Source: an uncultured Clostridia bacterium (lineage in GTDB: Bacteria > Bacillota > Clostridia > TANB77 > CAG-508). Taken from it: 35,038 nucleotides of DNA. A program made the translations under genes and the position numbers. Of the stretch, positions 1 to 8,115 are shown piece after piece. Under the pieces are notes generated by a model. It had not been told where the DNA came from and did no database searches. It saw nothing but the letters and a program-made list of their open reading frames with translations. The stretch spans positions 1 to 35,038 of the forward strand of contig CANEDP010000017.1 of the NCBI GenBank assembly GCA_947426305.1, in the 5' to 3' direction. How positions within the stretch are numbered: position 1 is the first letter of the stretch; the number at the start of each line of letters is the position of its first letter.

Positions 1-66
1 GAAGTTTCCTCTGTATCAGAAGTCTCTTCTGTCGAAGTTTCTTCTGTGTCAGAAGTCTCTTCTGCC
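1..66 (-). repeat. 33-base tandem repeat coding Glu/Thr/Ser tract
   Basis: Two near-identical 33-base units (1-33 and 34-66) encode TEETSDTEETS-like sequence at the visible end of the surface protein. Copy number may vary and the array may continue to the left of the window. Confidence 0.7.
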
Positions 67-3000
67 AAAGTTTCCTCTACTTCAGCAATAAGCCGAACCT
101 CTTCATCTTTATAAGCTGAAAAGTCAAACTCTTGTACAGTTCCGTAAACATAGCTTTCGATTCCGTTATTTACGATAATGATGTAAGGTTTCAGTTTCAC
201 AACTGCTCCTTCTTTCATCTCGTTTTCCATAAACACTCCAGCCCACCCCTGGAATCCAGTAATGTCACTTGGATTGCCCGGGTTTTTTGAAGCTTTTACC
301 ACCATTTCATCATCGCCAGTACCCATAAGGATACCGACTTGGTTTACAGTGTAACCTCCAGGAACTTCATAGTCTATTCTGATATCTGAAATTCCTTTGT
401 TAGGGATTATATCCCCAGTTGTCATCGTTACAATCGGTTCTTTGTCAACTTCCACAGCTGACCAAACTGCTGTAACAACTGTATTACCATGAATCGTGAA
501 AATCAGTTCTTCAGGATTCATTCCAGCTTTTCCTATTCCTGTTACTTCCCAATGAGAGAAATAAGGTTCATCTGGATTCGAATAATCTGATTTTATTCTC
601 ACATTAATCGAAGATCCTTTTCTATAGCATACAACACCGTTAATTTCTTTGGTGTCGTATACTCCAACAAGTTCCATTGAGTCCTGAAGTGACAGAGTAG
701 AATACTCTTCTTTTGCTTCAAGACTTGCCTCAAGAACTACATCAGAAGTCTGAGTAATTCTCTTGATTGCATCAGAAAGTCTTTCTGTCGAACCACCTTC
801 TCCGGAGTAGACAAAATCTGTACTACCAGCAACACCTTCAAACAATTTGCCTTCATTTTCAAGAGTCCAACCCTTAAAAACATCATCGCCTAAACTGTCC
901 ATTCCTTCTGAATAGAAAGAATCCGGTGTTTTACCAGGCTCTACATAATCCGTATGGAAAATGCTTCCCCTGACTTTATAAGTTACAGATCTCTGAACTT
1001 CATTTACAAACTCCACAGTTATTTCTGTATCATTGGCAATTGTTATTGAAGTTTCTGGATTCGTTGCTATAATCACGCCCTGAGCATTTTTATAGTTTCC
1101 GAATCTAAATCCTTCGTTTGGATTTGCCACTAAAGTATACTGGCTTGCAGTAACCTTCGTTGTAGCTTTTCCATCTACGAAGTTTAAGGGCTTTCCGTCA
1201 AGAGTCACTTCTCCATCGCCACCCTTTTTAATAAGAGTAAGCGTGTATTCAACTCTTTTCTCAAACTTAGCAAATAAGCTAATATCTGAGTCGGCCTTTA
1301 CTGTACATGAAGCACTAGTGCCTTTAATGTACTGTGTATCACCATCCCATCCAGAAAACCTGTAATCCTTTCTAGGATTAGCAACAATTGAATGTTCAGA
1401 ACCTTTAATAACCTTTTTTGAAGGAACAGTCTGTCCGTCAATGGTAACACTTCCACCTTCCTGCGCGGAAACTGAAATTGTTACAGCTTCATCAAAGTAA
1501 ACTTCGATTTCCATATCGCCGTCTACCGTGACTTCGTACGGATTATCCATAATCCGATCCTCTCCAAATCCATTAAAGAGGTAACCTGCTTCTGCTTCTG
1601 CCTCAAACGAAACTTTCGTTCCAGGTGCAACAGATTTGCTGGTTGCGGTCTGTCCGTCAATCTTAACAGATCCTTTACCTGACCTTGTTACAACTGTAAC
1701 TGTTGCCAGATCAGCTGGATTTTTTTCAAATACAGCTACTAAAGTTGTATTTGAATCAATCTTTCTCGTCCAAGGGTTAATCCCCTCTTTCTGATTTTTC
1801 CAGCCTACAAAATGAGAACCTTTATTAGCTACCGCTTCGAATGTTACTTCTGTGCCAGCCAAAACAGTTTTGCTTGTTCCCTTGATTCCGTCAATCTTAA
1901 CGTATCCGTCTCCTTCAACGGTTACTGTTGCTGTAACTTTCTTTTCAGGAACTCTATTGAATAGAGCTACGATTTTTTGATCTTCCGTTGCCTTATGGTG
2001 ATACGGATTCTTGTCAATGTGCTTGTTCCCAACGATAAACTCTTCGAACTCATATCCTTCATCAGGAAGTGCTTCTACAACAGTTTCATCGTTTTCAAGA
2101 ACTTTTTTGCTTGTTACGGGTTTACCGTCCATGGTAACTTTTCCACCTTTTCCTGCAGAAACAGAAATTGTGTACTCAGGTGTCTTCGAAATTACTTCGA
2201 AAACTGCAGTAACATCTGCATCAGATGTTGCTTTAAAGGTGTAGCTATTGTCGTTAGCCTTGGAAACTTCCTTGCCGTCGACTTTCCATAATTTGAGATC
2301 ATGGTTCTCTGTCGGATTAGCTGTAATAGTAACGTTAGAACCTGCTTTTATGTTAACATACTGATAATTGTGAATTTCCTTTAATAAAGGTTCTTCACTC
2401 TCATCATCCGTTACACGAAGAGTTCCCATATTCTGAGTTTCAACTGCAACTCTGAGCTGATACTGAATTCTTACGAACTCAGCTGTTACTACCATTTCTT
2501 TGTCAATAGTAATTTCTAAAGTATCATCAATACCCATAGATTTTCCATTCACTTTCCAGCCTTTGAACTCATAGTTCTCTGCTGGTTTTGCTTTTAAAGT
2601 TACATCTGTGCCAACTTCAAATTCTTTCCAATTGAAGTCTTTTCCATCCATCATTACTGTTCCTTCACCAATCTTCTCAGCTGCAAGCTTAAAACTTACT
2701 TTCTTAAAAATCGGTTTTACAGTAGCATTTCCTGTTACCTTGTACTTGTAAGGATTGTCCTTACTTACAAGTTTTCCTTTGATTTCCCAACCATCAAAGA
2801 AATGATTCTTATCTGGTTTTGCTTCCAAAGAAACATTCTTGCCACTCTGAACAGTTTTCTTGGATTTGCCATCAACAGTTGCTGAGCCACCTTCAGTCTC
2901 TTCTACCCTTACAGTATACTGCTTAGGCTTAGGCTTTTCGTCAGAACCGCTGTTGCTATTTCCACCATTTCCGTTTCCACTACTGCTACCATTTCCGTTA

Positions 3001-3479
3001 CCCTTGCCCTGGCTGTTATTATTGGGCTTTGAAGATGGGGTTGAGGAACTTTCTTCTGTTGCAGATTCTTCTACAACGGAAGTTTCCTCTGTAGTGGTTT
3101 CTTCTGGCAAAGACTCTTCTTCCTTTACAGGTTTCCGATTCTTATCAGAATAAACTGGTTTGGTAGAAGTAACAACTTCTGCTTTTTCTATCTCTGACGA
3201 TAATTCGTCTTCAATAGTAGTAATAGCAGGAGCCGATTCTTCTAAAGATGATAGCTCTGTCCTTCCTTCTGATGACTCTTCTGACTCTTCTACAGAATTT
3301 ATTTCCAGCTGTTCACTAGATTCATTTTCTACAAAGATGTCTCCGAAGTCAGGATCCGGTGATTCCGAATGGTTGGACGGCCGTCCAACCACTATTACAG
3401 CAATAATTGCCATAACTGCTACAAGTCCTGCAGCGCCTGTTAATAAGTGCCATAACGTAAAACTGATCTTTTTCTTCAT
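1..3479 (-). CDS. Large secreted/surface protein with about eight InlB-B-type repeats (C-terminus beyond window)
   Basis: At least 1159 codons are open on the minus strand and the frame is still open at base 1. The N-terminus (MKKKISFTLWHLLTGAAG, then an Ala/Val/Ile stretch to about residue 32) is a signal or membrane anchor. A Ser/Glu/Thr-rich linker runs to about residue 180. About eight repeats of roughly 75 residues follow to about residue 830; each carries a G-x-V-x-x-D-G strand, a GT-x-V-x-x-x-A centre, a G-W/F turn and a closing V-x-x-F. They resemble the divergent InlB B-repeat / Flg_new families of Gram-positive surface proteins. The visible end is a Glu-Thr-Ser tract built from 33-base repeats. 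The ribosome site AAGGAGAG lies 7 bases before the ATG. GC content is visibly higher than in the neighbours, and three in-frame sense CGG codons (93-95, 1554-1556, 3381-3383) set it apart. No anchor such as LPxTG is inside the window. Adhesin or wall-protein function is inferred. Confidence 0.85.
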   Translation of the reverse strand, partial: MKKKISFTLWHLLTGAAGLVAVMAIIAVIVVGRPSNHSESPDPDFGDIFVENESSEQLEINSVEESEESSEGRTELSSLEESAPAITTIEDELSSEIEKAEVVTSTKPVYSDKNRKPVKEEESLPEETTTEETSVVEESATEESSSTPSSKPNNNSQGKGNGNGSSSGNGNGGNSNSGSDEKPKPKQYTVRVEETEGGSATVDGKSKKTVQSGKNVSLEAKPDKNHFFDGWEIKGKLVSKDNPYKYKVTGNATVKPIFKKVSFKLAAEKIGEGTVMMDGKDFNWKEFEVGTDVTLKAKPAENYEFKGWKVNGKSMGIDDTLEITIDKEMVVTAEFVRIQYQLRVAVETQNMGTLRVTDDESEEPLLKEIHNYQYVNIKAGSNVTITANPTENHDLKLWKVDGKEVSKANDNSYTFKATSDADVTAVFEVISKTPEYTISVSAGKGGKVTMDGKPVTSKKVLENDETVVEALPDEGYEFEEFIVGNKHIDKNPYHHKATEDQKIVALFNRVPEKKVTATVTVEGDGYVKIDGIKGTSKTVLAGTEVTFEAVANKGSHFVGWKNQKEGINPWTRKIDSNTTLVAVFEKNPADLATVTVVTRSGKGSVKIDGQTATSKSVAPGTKVSFEAEAEAGYLFNGFGEDRIMDNPYEVTVDGDMEIEVYFDEAVTISVSAQEGGSVTIDGQTVPSKKVIKGSEHSIVANPRKDYRFSGWDGDTQYIKGTSASCTVKADSDISLFAKFEKRVEYTLTLIKKGGDGEVTLDGKPLNFVDGKATTKVTASQYTLVANPNEGFRFGNYKNAQGVIIATNPETSITIANDTEITVEFVNEVQRSVTYKVRGSIFHTDYVEPGKTPDSFYSEGMDSLGDDVFKGWTLENEGKLFEGVAGSTDFVYSGEGGSTERLSDAIKRITQTSDVVLEASLEAKEEYSTLSLQDSMELVGVYDTKEINGVVCYRKGSSINVRIKSDYSNPDEPYFSHWEVTGIGKAGMNPEELIFTIHGNTVVTAVWSAVEVDKEPIVTMTTGDIIPNKGISDIRIDYEVPGGYTVNQVGILMGTGDDEMVVKASKNPGNPSDITGFQGWAGVFMENEMKEGAVVKLKPYIIIVNNGIESYVYGTVQEFDFSAYKDEEVRLIAEVEETLAEETSDTEETSTEETSDTEET
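3370..3391. repeat. 22-base perfect palindrome inside the surface gene
   Basis: The core GGTTGGACGG/CCGTCCAACC is a perfect palindrome extended by one T/A pair. It encodes the residues just after the membrane segment (V-G-R-P-S-N). It is far more GC-rich than its surroundings and includes one of the sense CGG codons. Confidence 0.7.
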
Positions 3480-3581
3480 AAAGATCTCTCCTTTCTTGTG
3501 AGCCCTGCATTTGCTAGGGCAAATGTTGTTTGTTTTATTCTATTTTTTGAAAACTACCTAATGGTAGTATTTTATAATTTA

Positions 3582-3610
3582 ATTATACTAGATTTTTTTG
3601 GTTATGTCAA
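3582..3610 (-). promoter_or_regulatory. Sigma-A promoter of the surface-protein gene
   Basis: Reading leftward, TTGACA (3610-3605) is separated by exactly 17 bases from TATAAT (3587-3582). This is a consensus promoter about 100 bases before the start codon. Confidence 0.8.
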
Positions 3611-3744
3611 TTCTTTTTTCACAAATTCTTGACAATTTTTGTAAAATTTTTAATTTTTTTTGATTTAGGTATTGTTTTTTTTTTTAAGTTATGTTAGACT
3701 ATTTAATAGTCAGTTAAAAAAATGTAATGGAGGTGGCTTAAGAG

Positions 3745-3945
3745 ATGGCAAAATGTATTTGTTGTAATAAGGAAACTACTTGGGGAAATGACCTTAGTAT
3801 TACACGTTCACATATTAGTAAAAGAAATAGCAGAACTGTGAAACCAAACTTAAGAAGAGTAAAAGCAAATATTGATGGAAAAGTAAAAAGAGTTACAGTT
3901 TGTGCAAAGTGTTTGCGTTCTGGAAGAATCAAAAGAGCTAACTAA
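3745..3945 (+). CDS. rpmB: Large ribosomal subunit protein bL28, zinc-binding form
   Basis: This 66-residue protein has the bL28 pattern: a Cys pair region at the N-terminus (C4, C7), Arg/Lys-rich ITRSHISKRN, the core PNLRRVKANIDGKVKRV, and a C-terminal VCAKCLRSG motif (C53, C56). Four cysteines spaced as two CxxC pairs mark the C+ form that coordinates zinc. It is part of the 50S subunit. The start is fixed by GGAGGTGG 8 bases upstream. The gene is monocistronic, with a strong terminator about 30 bases after its stop shared with the convergent spoVM. A weak extended -10 (TGtTAGACT, 3692-3700) may drive it; I see no consensus promoter. Arg codons are AGA and CGT only. Confidence 0.93.
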   Translation: MAKCICCNKETTWGNDLSITRSHISKRNSRTVKPNLRRVKANIDGKVKRVTVCAKCLRSGRIKRAN

Positions 3946-3976
3946 TGGATGGAACAAAATATTTTATATAGAAAAA

Positions 3977-4015
3977 AATACTTAAAAAAGAATCACTTTT
4001 TTAAGTATTTTTTGT
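3977..4015. terminator. Bidirectional intrinsic terminator between rpmB and spoVM
   Basis: The arms AAATACTTAAAAAAG (from 3977) and CTTTTTTAAGTATTT (3996-4010) enclose a 5-base loop and are flanked by A and T runs. It can end rpmB rightward and spoVM leftward. Confidence 0.85.
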
Positions 4016-4019
4016 GTTT

Positions 4020-4097
4020 TTATGTATTTTTGATACCAAAAATAAACTTGACAAGTCCTCTGAAAGGCTTTGGCACTTTTTTTACAACAATCGTCAT
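4020..4097 (-). CDS. spoVM: Stage V sporulation protein SpoVM (25 residues)
   Basis: The peptide begins MTIVVKKVPKPFRG and continues LVKFIFGIKNT. It matches the SpoVM pattern: charged residues before Pro-9, a Gly at 14, and an amphipathic C-terminal half ending in an h-h-G motif. In Bacillus subtilis SpoVM is a 26-residue amphipathic helix that marks the convex forespore surface and recruits the coat ATPase SpoIVA; that role is assumed here. The G-rich ribosome site (AGGGGGAAG) precedes the ATG. The gene follows the 51-codon membrane-protein gene after 11 bases, so the two are probably co-transcribed, and it ends in the bidirectional terminator. It is short enough to be missed by most gene callers. 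Family assignment rests on motif resemblance. Confidence 0.8.
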   Translation of the reverse strand: MTIVVKKVPKPFRGLVKFIFGIKNT

Positions 4098-4108
4098 TTT
4101 TCTTCCCC

Positions 4109-4264
4109 CTATCTTTCTAATAATTTTTTAATTCCTGTTACGATTAATCCAATGGAAATAATACATAACCATACTCTCGGAGGTAAAATTAATATGAATA
4201 ACATACCGATTCCAACACCTAATATACATCCAGCAATGATCTTCCCACATTTTTTAAAAAACAT
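4109..4264 (-). CDS. Small membrane protein upstream of spoVM
   Basis: This 51-residue protein starts MFFKKCGKIIAGCILGVGIG and has two hydrophobic segments (about 9-27 and 31-45) joined by a Pro-Pro-Arg turn, ending in a Lys/Arg-rich tail. The start is well supported by AAGGAGG (4272-4278) 7 bases upstream. Similar short two-segment membrane proteins are, from memory, common in Clostridia but without assigned function. Its position 11 bases before spoVM suggests co-expression in sporulation. I cannot name a function. Confidence 0.7.
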   Translation of the reverse strand: MFFKKCGKIIAGCILGVGIGMLFILILPPRVWLCIISIGLIVTGIKKLLER

Positions 4265-4322
4265 TTCTTTTCCTCCTTAGTATATTTTATTGATTTTCTT
4301 TGAATTATGTGAACAAAACTAG

Positions 4323-4351
4323 TTGATTCATTTGAAAATTTATGATAAAAT
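4323..4351 (+). promoter_or_regulatory. Promoter of smpB
   Basis: TTGATT (4323-4328), a 17-base spacer, and an extended -10 TGaTAAAAT (4343-4351), placed 30 bases before the smpB start. Confidence 0.7.
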
Positions 4352-4381
4352 ACATTTAATTTATAAAAAGGGGCTTGGAAT

Positions 4382-4831
4382 ATGGGAAAAATTATTGCTA
4401 AAAATCCTACGGCTAGGCATAATTATATGATAAATAGTACATTTGAAGCAGGAATTGTTCTGACAGGAACAGAAATTAAGTCAATCCGAAATGGAAAAAT
4501 AAATTTGAAAGATACGTATGTGAATGTCAAAAATGGAGAGGCGTTTATTTATGGAATGCATATTTCTCCATATGAATTTGGGAATATTTATAATAAAGAT
4601 CCTCTTCGCAATCGTAAATTGTTGCTTCATAAAAAGGAAATTTTTAAGTTGGCTGGAATGGTTAAGGAAAAAAGTATTTCTCTTGTCCCAATTTCGATAT
4701 ATTTTCGTGGAAATAAGGTAAAACTTGAAATTGGAATTGGAAAAGGAAAAAAATTGTATGACAAACGCCAAGATATGGCTAAAAAAGAAGCAGAAAGAAA
4801 GATGGAACGTGCTTTAAAAGGTGGATTTTAA
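4382..4831 (+). CDS. smpB: SsrA-binding protein SmpB
   Basis: This 149-residue protein has all SmpB landmarks: N-terminal KIIAKNPTARHNY, the GIVLTGTEIKSIR core that binds tmRNA, the NLKDTYV strand, and the basic C-terminal tail KKLYDKRQDMAKKEAERKM that enters the empty mRNA channel. SmpB carries tmRNA to stalled ribosomes in trans-translation. Length is normal for the family. The ribosome site (AAGGGG) is modest. No ssrA gene is visible next to it. The stop codon lies inside a terminator hairpin. Rescue by SmpB is of special interest because the window suggests frequent frameshifting or stalling at CGG codons. Confidence 0.96.
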   Translation: MGKIIAKNPTARHNYMINSTFEAGIVLTGTEIKSIRNGKINLKDTYVNVKNGEAFIYGMHISPYEFGNIYNKDPLRNRKLLLHKKEIFKLAGMVKEKSISLVPISIYFRGNKVKLEIGIGKGKKLYDKRQDMAKKEAERKMERALKGGF

Positions 4832-4848
4832 CATCCACCTTTCTTTAT
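4817..4848. terminator. Terminator overlapping the smpB stop codon
   Basis: AAAGGTGGAT (4817-4826) pairs with ATCCACCTTT (4833-4842), followed by a T-rich run. The smpB stop (4829-4831) sits in the loop. It can also end the convergent gene that stops at 4849. Confidence 0.85.
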
Positions 4849-5136
4849 TTACACTAATTGAGCAATTTCATTTGATTCCCCAGTTGCCCCAACTGCTTTT
4901 TCTTGTATGCAAACACCTTTAAATTCATCATTTCTTAAAAATCTTGCTAAATTCTTGTCCGTAATTCCTGTTGCAATAGCTAATTCACCTTGTGTTAATT
5001 CACCATATCCTTGGCTTTCGATAAATCCTTTTAACTTATGTAAGTCTGCCCCATCTTTTGATTGACATTTTCCGCATACTTCTGTTCCTGCTATATACAT
5101 ACACCCACAACGTGCACATTTTCTTGCTTCTACCAT
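4849..5136 (-). CDS. Zinc-ribbon/helix-turn-helix protein, YvyF-like
   Basis: This 95-residue protein has an N-terminal zinc ribbon (CARCGC at 7-12, CGKC at 21-24) followed by a segment that looks like a helix-turn-helix (ELTQGELAIATGITDKNLARFLRND, about 46-70). The layout matches the YvyF/TIGR03826-like proteins, which in Bacillus lie among flagellar genes but in other Firmicutes occur alone. A regulatory or RNA/DNA-binding role is inferred. The start is fixed by GGAGG 7 bases upstream. It is convergent with smpB and shares its terminator. No flagellar gene lies nearby. Confidence 0.65.
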   Translation of the reverse strand: MVEARKCARCGCMYIAGTEVCGKCQSKDGADLHKLKGFIESQGYGELTQGELAIATGITDKNLARFLRNDEFKGVCIQEKAVGATGESNEIAQLV

Positions 5137-5277
5137 TTTTTATCCTCCTTTTGGTTGGTTATTTTAAAGTTATTGTATCATAAAAAAAGGAAAAAGCAAG
5201 ATAAAAAATGAAAATTTTGTAATTTTTTGTCTTGTGGGCTTTAATTGTAATGCTACAAAAATTAATTGGTTTACACT

Positions 5278-6072
5278 TTAAAGTATTGTTTGTATAATTA
5301 GTTCAATAAATAGTATAACAAAAATTATTTTTAAAAGTGGCTCTATAATTTTGTGAGCTTTTTTCATTGCTAGTCCAGCTCCTACATAATGCCCCAACAT
5401 AGAACTTATGGTAGCGGGAATTGCTACAGATAATATTACTTTTTTGTTTAGTATAAATGTTATCATAGCAACAAAATTTAATGAACAAACTATTATATTA
5501 GCATTTCCACTTGATTTTACTTGATCTATTTTAAATATTTTAATAAATATTAATATTAAAATAGATATACTGCCTATACCTATTGTTCCACTGTATATAC
5601 CTACTATTAACCCTATTATTAAAGATAAAATAAGTCTTTTTTTGGGTGACAACTCTTTTACTACGTCTTCTTTTTTTGAAATCTTATCATCTTGCTTTTC
5701 TAGTCTTAGATATTTCTTTATAATTGAGAAAAAGAAAAAAGTTATGATTAAAAAAATCAATATATATTGTAAATAAATTTCATTTATACATAGTATTAAT
5801 TTTGAACCTATATATGTTCCTAGTATGCATAATATGGAGAATATGATTACTAATCTTAATTCATAATTTTTATTTTATATATATCTCATGGCAGATACCA
5901 ACATTCCCCAAAATGAGACAAATTTATGTGTTCCATATGCATAATGGACTGATAAGCCTGTAACTAAATATGTAGGAACACTTATTACTGAACCACTCCC
6001 AACAACTGCATCTATAATACCTGCAACAAATATCAATGGGCACATTAGGATTAATTTATAAAATTCCATCAT
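5278..6072 (-). pseudogene. TauE/SafE-family permease interrupted by one in-frame TAA
   Basis: The first part (65 codons: MMEFYKLILMCPLIFVAGII, then DAVVGSGSVISVPTYLV) is the N-terminal half of a TauE/SafE anion permease. It stops at TAA (5877-5875). Continuing in the same frame gives NKNYELRLVIIFSILCILGT and then hydrophobic helices to the stop at 5278, with a second conserved G-rich loop (GLIVGIYSGTIGIGS). Read through, the product would be about 264 residues, normal for the family, so one AAA-to-TAA change is the simplest explanation. TauE/SafE proteins export sulfite, sulfoacetate or similar anions. The start codon overlaps the stop of the upstream acetyltransferase (ATGA), so the pair was once translationally coupled. 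Other genes here use TAA as a normal stop, so readthrough is unlikely. Confidence 0.8.
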
Positions 6073-6690
6073 TTTTTCCAGCCCTTCTCAAGTTTTTCAA
6101 TATCTATCAACCATCTTTTGCTTAATCTATAATATATTTTATGGTCACTCAAATAAAATCCTTCGTATATAACTATTCCTGCTCTATCATATACTGAAAA
6201 GGCTTTTGCATGAGAAGAGTTAACTAATACTTTTTTTACTCCATTTTTTAATATCATAGGCAATACATGATTATACATCATTATACATCATTTTAAAACC
6301 TATTCCTCTATATTCCCTTTGAATTACAAAGGCTTCTACAACAGCATATTGTTCTATATTCTCAATTTCTTTTTTATAGTTTATTTTATCTAAAAATTCT
6401 CTTATATATTGTTTACCTTTTACCATGAATATATGTCCTACAATTTTACCATTAACCTCGGCACAAAACACATGGATTTCTAAATCTTCTCCATCTTCTA
6501 TTCTATTTAATAAATTGTTATATTTTTTCTTATCATGCTCATACTCATCCCAATCATCATACATATTATTTTCTTTTTTATGTATTATATGTAATTTTGT
6601 AGGTTCAAGTATTTCCTCTAATTTTGATTTTATTTTATCAAACTCACTTTTACTTGATATTTCATAAAACTTAATTTTTTCTTTTTCCAT
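6069..6690 (-). pseudogene. GNAT-family N-acetyltransferase frameshifted by a 10-base duplication
   Basis: The N-terminal part reaches the acetyl-CoA binding region (VFCAEVNGKIVGHIFMV, then AVVEAFVIQREYRGIGFKMM) and then stops. Removing one copy of a 10-base tandem duplication (6271-6290) joins it to VLPMILKNGVKKVLVNSSHA and KAFSVYDRAGIVIYEGFYLS, the normal GNAT C-terminal half. The repaired product is 203 residues. GNAT enzymes transfer an acetyl group from acetyl-CoA to amines; the substrate is unknown. The ribosome site AAGGAG precedes the ATG. It was probably in an operon with the adjacent TauE/SafE gene, which is also broken, by an unrelated lesion. Neither lesion involves CGG. Confidence 0.78.
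6271..6290. repeat. 10-base tandem duplication causing the GNAT frameshift
   Basis: The unit TTATACATCA occurs twice in a row. The extra copy changes the frame by +1; deleting it restores a full acetyltransferase. Confidence 0.9.
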
Positions 6691-6744
6691 AACTATTCTC
6701 CTTATATATTTACTAATATTTACAAAACATATCGAAATCAGGTA

Positions 6745-8106
6745 TTACATATCTTGTTTTCGTTGTAGCACCGAGCAACACTCCACATGGCTCGTCCAAG
6801 GAAACATATCACAAATCGCCAATTTTTTTATTTCATATTTCCTCTCCAAAATTTTCAAATCTCTTCCCAAAGTCGCTGGATTGCAACTGACATAGACAAT
6901 TCTCTTGGCTTCAACTTCTAGTAAAGTATCTAAAGCTGTTTTGTCACAACCTTTTCTCGGTGGATCAACAAAAACAACATCTGCATTGATTTTTTGCATC
7001 TTTATCAATTTTGGCAAAGCAATTTCGACATCGCCCACAAAAAATTCTGCATTTTCCATATGATTAATTTTAGCATTTTCTTTGGCATCGCTAATAGCTT
7101 CTGGAATCGTTTCTATCCCAATTAGTTTTTTGGCTTTATCCGAAGCGCAAATTCCGATGGTACCGATTCCACAGTATAAATCAAAAATCGTCTCATTTCC
7201 TGTTAAATTGGCATATTCAATCGCTTTGGCATATAATTTTTCTGTCTGAATGGGGTTGACTTGGTAAAAAGATAAATTGGAAATTTTGAATTGCTTGCCT
7301 AACAAAATATCAGTTACATAACCATTTCCAAATAAAATCTCATTTTTTTTGCCTAAAATAACATTGGTATTTTGGTGATTTAAGTTTTTGACAATGGTTT
7401 TAATTTCTGTATATTGTGTAGTCAAAAAGTCAATCAATACATTTTCTTTTGGAATTTTCCAATCATTTACGACTAATGTCACCATAACTTCATTGGTCTT
7501 TTGCCCTACTCGAATGACAATATGCCTCAAAATTCCCATTTGCTTCTCTTCATTATATGCAGATATGCCATTTTCCTTGGCAAATTGAAAAATGCTATTA
7601 GCAATTTTTTGTGCGAGTCCATTTTGAATTTTACATTCCGACGTCGGAATAATGCGATGACTTCGCTCCGCAAAAACACCCATAACAGGCTCTCCTGCCC
7701 CATTTATGCCGACTGGATATTGCAATTTATTGCGATAGTAAAAGGGATTTTCCATCGAAAGCACTTCATCGACAAAAATTGGTCTTCCCAGCGCCTTTTT
7801 TAGTGTATTTTGAACGGATTCTTTTTTCATTTGTATGGTATATTCGTAATCCATGTGCCTTAGGGCACAACCACCACATTTTATATAAGTATCGCATTGT
7901 GAAAGAGTTCGATGTTCTGATTTTTCCAAAATGTCTACTATTTTGGCATAACAAATTTGGGAAGTTACTTTTAAAATCTTAATTTTGACTTTTTCACCTT
8001 TGATGACCCCTGGAACAAAAATAACTTGTCCATCGATTTTTGCAATTCCTTCACCACCAAAGCCATTGTCCAATATTTCTACGATAAATTCTTCATTTTT
8101 CTTCAT
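6745..8106 (-). CDS. rlmD: 23S rRNA (uracil-5-)-methyltransferase, RlmD/RlmCD family
   Basis: This 453-residue protein has an N-terminal TRAM RNA-binding domain (about 1-60), Cys-rich DTYIKCGGCALRH for the iron-sulfur cluster, the insertion typical of RumA enzymes, and the SAM methyltransferase core: SFYQVNPIQTEKLY, FDLYCGIGTIG, VFVDPPRKGC, and catalytic YVSCNPATLGRDL. It methylates uracil C5 in 23S rRNA; Gram-positives often use one enzyme for two sites. I chose the ATG at 8106 rather than an upstream TTG because AGGA lies 7 bases before it. It is the last gene of the cluster beginning at 10198. All twelve Arg codons were checked; none is CGG, although out-of-frame CGG triplets occur. Confidence 0.93.
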   Translation of the reverse strand: MKKNEEFIVEILDNGFGGEGIAKIDGQVIFVPGVIKGEKVKIKILKVTSQICYAKIVDILEKSEHRTLSQCDTYIKCGGCALRHMDYEYTIQMKKESVQNTLKKALGRPIFVDEVLSMENPFYYRNKLQYPVGINGAGEPVMGVFAERSHRIIPTSECKIQNGLAQKIANSIFQFAKENGISAYNEEKQMGILRHIVIRVGQKTNEVMVTLVVNDWKIPKENVLIDFLTTQYTEIKTIVKNLNHQNTNVILGKKNEILFGNGYVTDILLGKQFKISNLSFYQVNPIQTEKLYAKAIEYANLTGNETIFDLYCGIGTIGICASDKAKKLIGIETIPEAISDAKENAKINHMENAEFFVGDVEIALPKLIKMQKINADVVFVDPPRKGCDKTALDTLLEVEAKRIVYVSCNPATLGRDLKILERKYEIKKLAICDMFPWTSHVECCSVLQRKQDM

Positions 8107-8115
8107 TTTCAATTC

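Noticed and set aside
1..66. CRISPR-like array from the 33-base repeats
   Set aside because: The units are adjacent without spacers and encode an in-frame Glu/Thr/Ser tract.
2860..3501. Two Ser/Val-rich plus-strand ORFs of about 100 codons
   Set aside because: They are antisense shadows of the Glu/Ser-rich linker of the surface protein.
4014..4280. 88-codon plus-strand ORF
   Set aside because: No ribosome site, and it is antisense to two well-supported small minus-strand genes, spoVM and its partner.
5875..5877. TAA recoded as a sense codon in the TauE/SafE gene
   Set aside because: TAA ends many other genes in this window, including hpf, smpB and rpmB, and no recoding element is visible.
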